Source of the DNA: Paenibacillus ginsengarvi
Lineage (GTDB): Bacteria > Bacillota > Bacilli > Paenibacillales > NBRC-103111
Assembly: GCF_003626695.1 (NCBI RefSeq)
Contig: NZ_RBAH01000033.1
Location: 1-64,000, forward strand
Length of the DNA stretch: 64,000 nt
Direction of reading: 5' to 3'
Below the pieces are notes generated by a model. The model was not told where the DNA came from, did not search any database, and was given only the letters and a program-made list of their open reading frames with translations. The position numbers and the translations under genes were made by a program. Each line of letters starts with the position of its first letter. The stretch's first letter is position 1. Of the stretch, positions 59,810-64,000 are shown piece after piece.

Positions 59810-62800
59810 ATGCCGCTCCAGTCTGAACAAGCCCTTTCGATGACAACGCTCGGAATGTTGGGCGACGTGCCCGCCGATCCGCTGCAGCCGCCGCTGGTCG
59901 ACGCTATGCACCTGCGCTGGTCCTTCGGTGCAGCCCGCAGCTTTCCCTGGTATGGATACTACCTTTTCCGCCGCCTCAGTCGCCGAGAACAAGCAGAACT
60001 CCGCTGCGTTCTCCCGCAGCTACGTGTTAAAGGAATTGCCGGACCTTCAGAGCTCCATGTCACCTTATTGGAAACCACTCTAGGCAACTTCACCAGCGAC
60101 CGCGATCTGATTGTAACCGACGATTTCCCTACCGGCGGAGTGGGGGAGCTCGATCTGCGTGGCCGTTCCTTTCTACGCTTTACCTTTGCAGAGCCGATGT
60201 TTTTTGTGTCCTACCAGGTAGGATTGCGCAAGGACACAGTAGACGGAGCCCTACGCTGCATCTCTTTTCAAAAGGACGACTCCGTTTCGACCGCCAATCC
60301 CAAAATGAAGGACGGGGTGCGGTTTACCGTTTACGAGCGTGACGACAAGGTGTCGAAGAGCACCCGTGTGCTGATCAACAAGGAGGGCAGCCCGATGCTC
60401 CATCTCGGGTACCGAACGCGGGTGGAGCTCCCCTGTAGCGCATCGGCTCTGGTGGTCACGGTTGCCAACTATTCCAGCGAAGGCAAGGTGGTCGGCGTCG
60501 ACATTGAAGGCCGAGAGGTGGTAAGCCAAGCCTTGCCTCGAGGGGATAGCGAATCCGTAACCGTTGAACTGAAGGGAGAAGGAATCGTCGAGGTCTTTTT
60601 TTTGGCGCCCGGGAATGAGACATTCCTGCTACGGCTCTGCTATTTATGTGATCAAGGAGGCAAAGAGGGGGATATCGGGCTGCATGTTCGCTTTTATTCC
60701 GGCGGGACGATCCTTCACGAAGAGCCCGTAGTCGGAAGCGCGGGGGATATCGTGCACGGCAAGTACACAAGCGACTTGATCACAGCAATCGAGTTCAGCG
60801 GGGGAGATGCCGCCGTTGTCGATATTTGCGGTGCAAGTGTCGACCAAGCCCTGAACGGCGGGTGGGAGCCGGTGGAGCGCTGTCCGCAGCCGCTCGCGCT
60901 GCCTGTGTTCGATCCCGAGTATCCGGCCAGCGGCGGTAAGCCCGCGGATATCGACGCCTCTCGCAAAGAGGCTATTTCGCGCATCCGCTACGGGGACCCT
61001 GCCGACTGGGACGGTACACGTTTCGACCTTATGCACACCGCACTGCAGGAGATAGTCGATCTCGGCCCCGCCGGCCCCGACATGAAGGATATTGGATCGG
61101 ACAATGTGCCCGCTTCGGCGGGAGGGACGCCGACGCTGGCACGCCTTCGGCCGATGAACTATTTGCTAATGGGCGCTCTGTATGCTCCGATAGCCCAAAT
61201 GCTTGGATTATACTGGGCGGACGAGACAGCCGGCAAGAATATCGCATACGACTACCTCATAATTGCCGACCATGCTGACATCGGAAAAGGAAATGCCTCG
61301 GATATGCTCGCTTGGTTCAACAGTCCATCTCTCAACTTTAACGATATCGACGCCTGGGTGTGCTTTAACCGTACTTTGGGCTCGCCCGCGCCGTTGTCGC
61401 CTCCCTGGTCTCTACGAGCTTACGCACTTCCTGGAACAACAGCAGAGCAAACCGACGGCACGCTACGCGACCTGACAAACAACGCCGGGCTCACTTGGGA
61501 ACTTCAACAAACCGCTTCGGGCAAGCTGCAAAGCGGCGCGCCGACGATGTATGTCATCCGCCGTAGCGAGCGATATGACATGAAGCCTGCAGGGCCCATA
61601 CCCACGGAAAAGCATAAGGCTATAAACGATATTCCGCACGTTGTCACGCGTCCGCCTAATCCGAGTACCGTCGTAGAGCGCCCCGCGCATTGGCCGGCAT
61701 TCCCTTTACACTATACGGACTCCGGTCTCGAGGAAGGCTGGTATAGCTACCGCGTGAACGGCGTGGATCTATTCGGCCGCTATAGTGCCGCCAGCGCTCC
61801 CGCTGCGTGGTTCCAGTGGTCGCCGCCGCCGGATCCTCGCCCGTGGTACTACCTGGATGGCAAGGGGAGCACGGAAGTCCACGCGTATGCGATTTCCTTG
61901 CTGGACAAGGTCCCTCCACCGCCGCCTACCGCGGTGGAGGGGATGGTGCTCGACCCGAAGGACCCGGACCTCCTGCGCGACGCAGCATACGAGTCCTGGT
62001 TTATGACGCTCTCGACAGCGGAACGCGATTCTGTGGTGGGACTGCGGGTCCGTTGGATGTGGACATGGTCCCAGATGCGGCAGGCTCCGGACACGCGGGA
62101 ATTCCGTGTTTATTGGCGCGGTGGCCAGCCGAATGTCTATAAAGGCCGCGTCGGCACCGTGAAGACAGTGGATGCCGCGCACAGCATCGCAAGGACGGAT
62201 ATCTCCCACAGTGCTGGAGCCAACGCTTTCGTCGGCGCCTATCTCAGGGCCGCTGGGCGCTCGTTCCGCATTACGGGCAGCTCCGCCGGTTCGCCTCTGG
62301 AAGTCACGGTGGAGAATCTCCTCCCAGACCATTCCCTGAAGCCGGAAACGGGGGCGAAGTGCTCGATCTCCATCCCGCCGGGTCATACTCTCTATTCCGA
62401 TATCAGCGAGGTTCGGCAGTGGGAGGAGCGGGTGTGGGTGGTTCCCTACAGCGATTATACGGCACTGGGCGTAATCCCTGCCTCGGTTCCCGGTGGTAGT
62501 GGTGACCAGCTCGCAGGGAATGGAGCCGCTGCTATTGGGAATATTATCACCCTTCCGGCAGGCACTGATATTTCCGCGATCCGCCCGTATGATTTTCATC
62601 TCTACTTGTCGGAGGATACAGCGCGGCCAAGCCGCATTTACCGCATTATTTCGGTCAACCCGGCTGCGAAAGAGGTGACGTTGGACGGAGCGCCCGTCAT
62701 CGCAGGAGGATCGAGCGGCTGGGAGATCGGGCTTTTGACGCAACGTTACGAGTTCTTTCTGCCCGCACCCGGTGATGCGGAACGGATAGGGATCGGGCTT

Positions 62801-64000
62801 TCGACATCGGCAATAGAACCAATCGCATATGGCGTTGTAGGAGTGACCGCAGTTGACGACAAAGATCATACGGTCGACAACCCGAAGTGGAGCGGCAAGC
62901 GCTGGGGCGATCGTGCCGGTAATGAAAGCCGGATGGGCGGTCCAGCTACCGTGTTCCGTGTACACCGGACGGCGCCACAGGCTCCGGAAATGCCGCCGGA
63001 TTCCGCCGACGTGTATGCCAGTCGCGCCGATTATCACGGCAAATCATACTATACGTTCCGCTGGGTTCCGCAGGCTGGCGTGGACACCCACATATTCAGG
63101 GCACTCGATCAGAGCATATTCCAGCGTGACTGGCTGATCCGCTCCACACGAGCCGCATTGACCGGTTCGGCGACCGTGCATCGGGAGTTCTTCCCTGCAG
63201 GCTGGACTGAAGCACGCCGGAATGCCGCTGCGGCGTCACTTAACGCAATCGGCGGGCCGGGCCAATATGGAGGTCTCACCGCGGATGCCCTGGAGGTGCT
63301 CGGGCGCCTACCGGGGAATGAGGGGTTCCGCAGCAGGGGTGAGCTTAATCAGCGCGACTGGCTCATTCGACGCACACGCGGCGGCCTCGGCTCAGGCGAT
63401 TTAACATTCTTCCCGGCCGACTGGAATAGCGCGGATAAGCGCCGGCAGGCGGCGAACCAGTTGAATGCAATCGGCGGAATCGGCGATTATGAGGCTCTCG
63501 GCAATGACGCGCTGCGCGTGCTGGCGGCACTACCGGGCAACGAGGCCGCCTACCAGCAGATCACGGATCGCCCGCTGCCGAACGCTGGGCCCATAACCGC
63601 CAACCGCTTGGGTCCCGACAACCCCGCGGGATTCCCTGTAAACCCCGCGCTGCGCGCTTTCGTCGATGCGATAGACGGGCGGTCGACGAACAAGTATTTT
63701 TACCGCGCTGCCTTTATTGACGCGGCACAGAATGTAGGAGAACTTGGGCTTGCAAGTCCGCCGGTGCGCGTTCCGGACGTATTGCCGCCGCGGACGCCCG
63801 TATTTTCCCGCGTGCTGGCGGGAGACCCGACGCCGGGGGAACCGGGTGACCGGAAGATTACCCTGCGCTGGGTGTCGGGTCGCGAGCCGGATCTGGCTGC
63901 ATACCGGATCTACCGCACGGAGGAGGAACCGAGTAGCAGGGATGTACGGCTGATGGATTTGGTGCACGAATTCGTCGTGCCCGCGGGCGACCCGGCTTTG
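59810..64000 (+). CDS. Giant protein of unknown function, continues past the window
   Basis: Open for 1397 codons from the ATG at 59810 (AAGGAGG 7 bases upstream) to the right edge with no stop. It begins MPLQSEQALSMTTLGMLGDV and has no signal peptide. About 1-330 is strand-rich (VDAMHLRWSFGAARSFPWYG); 440-1000 is mixed, with PPPPPTAVEGMVLDPKDPDL, LRVRWMWTWSQMRQAPDTRE and long beta segments; FN3-like pieces occur near 61700, 63000 and 63780-63920 (ITLRWVSGREPDLAAYRIYR). Two tandem copies of a roughly 75-residue unit (QRDWLIR-x-TR ... LNAIGG ... LPGNE) lie at 63122-63580. From memory, similar unannotated proteins exist in distant bacteria. The function is unknown. Confidence 0.85.
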   Translation, partial: MPLQSEQALSMTTLGMLGDVPADPLQPPLVDAMHLRWSFGAARSFPWYGYYLFRRLSRREQAELRCVLPQLRVKGIAGPSELHVTLLETTLGNFTSDRDLIVTDDFPTGGVGELDLRGRSFLRFTFAEPMFFVSYQVGLRKDTVDGALRCISFQKDDSVSTANPKMKDGVRFTVYERDDKVSKSTRVLINKEGSPMLHLGYRTRVELPCSASALVVTVANYSSEGKVVGVDIEGREVVSQALPRGDSESVTVELKGEGIVEVFFLAPGNETFLLRLCYLCDQGGKEGDIGLHVRFYSGGTILHEEPVVGSAGDIVHGKYTSDLITAIEFSGGDAAVVDICGASVDQALNGGWEPVERCPQPLALPVFDPEYPASGGKPADIDASRKEAISRIRYGDPADWDGTRFDLMHTALQEIVDLGPAGPDMKDIGSDNVPASAGGTPTLARLRPMNYLLMGALYAPIAQMLGLYWADETAGKNIAYDYLIIADHADIGKGNASDMLAWFNSPSLNFNDIDAWVCFNRTLGSPAPLSPPWSLRAYALPGTTAEQTDGTLRDLTNNAGLTWELQQTASGKLQSGAPTMYVIRRSERYDMKPAGPIPTEKHKAINDIPHVVTRPPNPSTVVERPAHWPAFPLHYTDSGLEEGWYSYRVNGVDLFGRYSAASAPAAWFQWSPPPDPRPWYYLDGKGSTEVHAYAISLLDKVPPPPPTAVEGMVLDPKDPDLLRDAAYESWFMTLSTAERDSVVGLRVRWMWTWSQMRQAPDTREFRVYWRGGQPNVYKGRVGTVKTVDAAHSIARTDISHSAGANAFVGAYLRAAGRSFRITGSSAGSPLEVTVENLLPDHSLKPETGAKCSISIPPGHTLYSDISEVRQWEERVWVVPYSDYTALGVIPASVPGGSGDQLAGNGAAAIGNIITLPAGTDISAIRPYDFHLYLSEDTARPSRIYRIISVNPAAKEVTLDGAPVIAGGSSGWEIGLLTQRYEFFLPAPGDAERIGIGLSTSAIEPIAYGVVGVTAVDDKDHTVDNPKWSGKRWGDRAGNESRMGGPATVFRVHRTAPQAPEMPPDSADVYASRADYHGKSYYTFRWVPQAGVDTHIFRALDQSIFQRDWLIRSTRAALTGSATVHREFFPAGWTEARRNAAAASLNAIGGPGQYGGLTADALEVLGRLPGNEGFRSRGELNQRDWLIRRTRGGLGSGDLTFFPADWNSADKRRQAANQLNAIGGIGDYEALGNDALRVLAALPGNEAAYQQITDRPLPNAGPITANRLGPDNPAGFPVNPALRAFVDAIDGRSTNKYFYRAAFIDAAQNVGELGLASPPVRVPDVLPPRTPVFSRVLAGDPTPGEPGDRKITLRWVSGREPDLAAYRIYRTEEEPSSRDVRLMDLVHEFVVPAGDPAL
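63122..63580 (+). repeat. Tandem internal duplication in the giant protein
   Basis: Two units of about 76 codons, starting at 63122 and 63350. Shared in order: QRDWLIR-x-TR, FFPA-x-W, R-x-x-AA, LNAIGG-x-G-x-Y, DAL-x-VL, LPGNE. Spacing in the first half of each copy differs by a few residues. It sits between FN3-like strands, as an insertion would. Confidence 0.8.

Noticed and set aside
61769-63037. 422-codon minus-strand open frame
   Set aside because: It lies entirely opposite the giant plus-strand frame. Composition is Arg/His-rich without domain patterns, as expected of an antisense shadow in GC-rich coding DNA.
1-64000. tRNA, rRNA, CRISPR arrays, prophage genes and riboswitches
   Set aside because: Looked for and not seen. 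No regularly spaced repeats, cloverleaf-like stretches or recognisable aptamer cores stood out by eye; short RNAs could still be missed.

Overview
The window looks like the chromosome of a carbohydrate-scavenging, Gram-positive, endospore-lineage bacterium of the Paenibacillus/Cohnella type. The signs are LplB/YtcP/LipO-type sugar ABC importers, a YesM-type kinase, many AraC regulators (two of them membrane-anchored), strong Shine-Dalgarno sites with GTG/TTG starts, sites resembling CcpA cre boxes, a Bacillus-type ThyA, and the decayed remains of a gerA spore-germination operon. The genus is an inference; no rRNA or other marker lies in the window.

Layout. 1-2.6 kb: the 3' tail of an upstream gene, then a MacB-like ABC ATPase/permease pair. 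2.7-11 kb: two orphan sugar-binding lipoproteins, two AraC regulators, a Cys-type sulfatase and a GntR-DNA-binding/solute-binding fusion regulator. 10.9-12.6 kb: ger remnant. 12.7-20.4 kb: MBL-fold hydrolase, then a histidine kinase / binding protein / two permeases / response regulator cluster and a HAD phosphatase. 20.5-29.5 kb: ordinary metabolic and regulatory genes (thyA, aspartoacylase-like protein, PPOX-fold protein facing a MocR regulator, chemoreceptor, Gfo/Idh/MocA oxidoreductase, phosphatase, PaiB, GyrI-like). 29.5-54.9 kb: a large glycan-use island with two complete sugar ABC importers, two membrane AraC regulators, a rhamnogalacturonan-lyase-like (PcRGLX/YetA) protein, a GH63-like hydrolase, a nitrilase-fold amidase, a second sulfatase, three dehydrogenases, a nucleoside hydrolase and a protein of unknown function. 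55-59 kb: a frameshifted secreted beta-helix protein with cell-surface-type repeats. 59.1-59.5 kb: a TnpB 3' remnant with its IS605-type right end. 59.8-64 kb: a giant open frame (at least 1397 codons, no stop in the window) of unknown function with FN3-like segments and an internal tandem duplication.

How it fits together. The likely theme is import and breakdown of a sulfated or acetylated, rhamnose/uronate-containing polysaccharide under catabolite control: possible cre sites lie before three transport promoters, local AraC/GntR/two-component sensors would give induction, and stem-loops downstream of each substrate-binding-protein gene would let that transcript segment accumulate. The substrate is inferred only. 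The island also holds several gene remnants (creatininase-like, SDR, PcRGLX-like, TnpB), which mark it as a recently rearranged accessory region. No tRNA, rRNA, CRISPR array or intact mobile element was seen.
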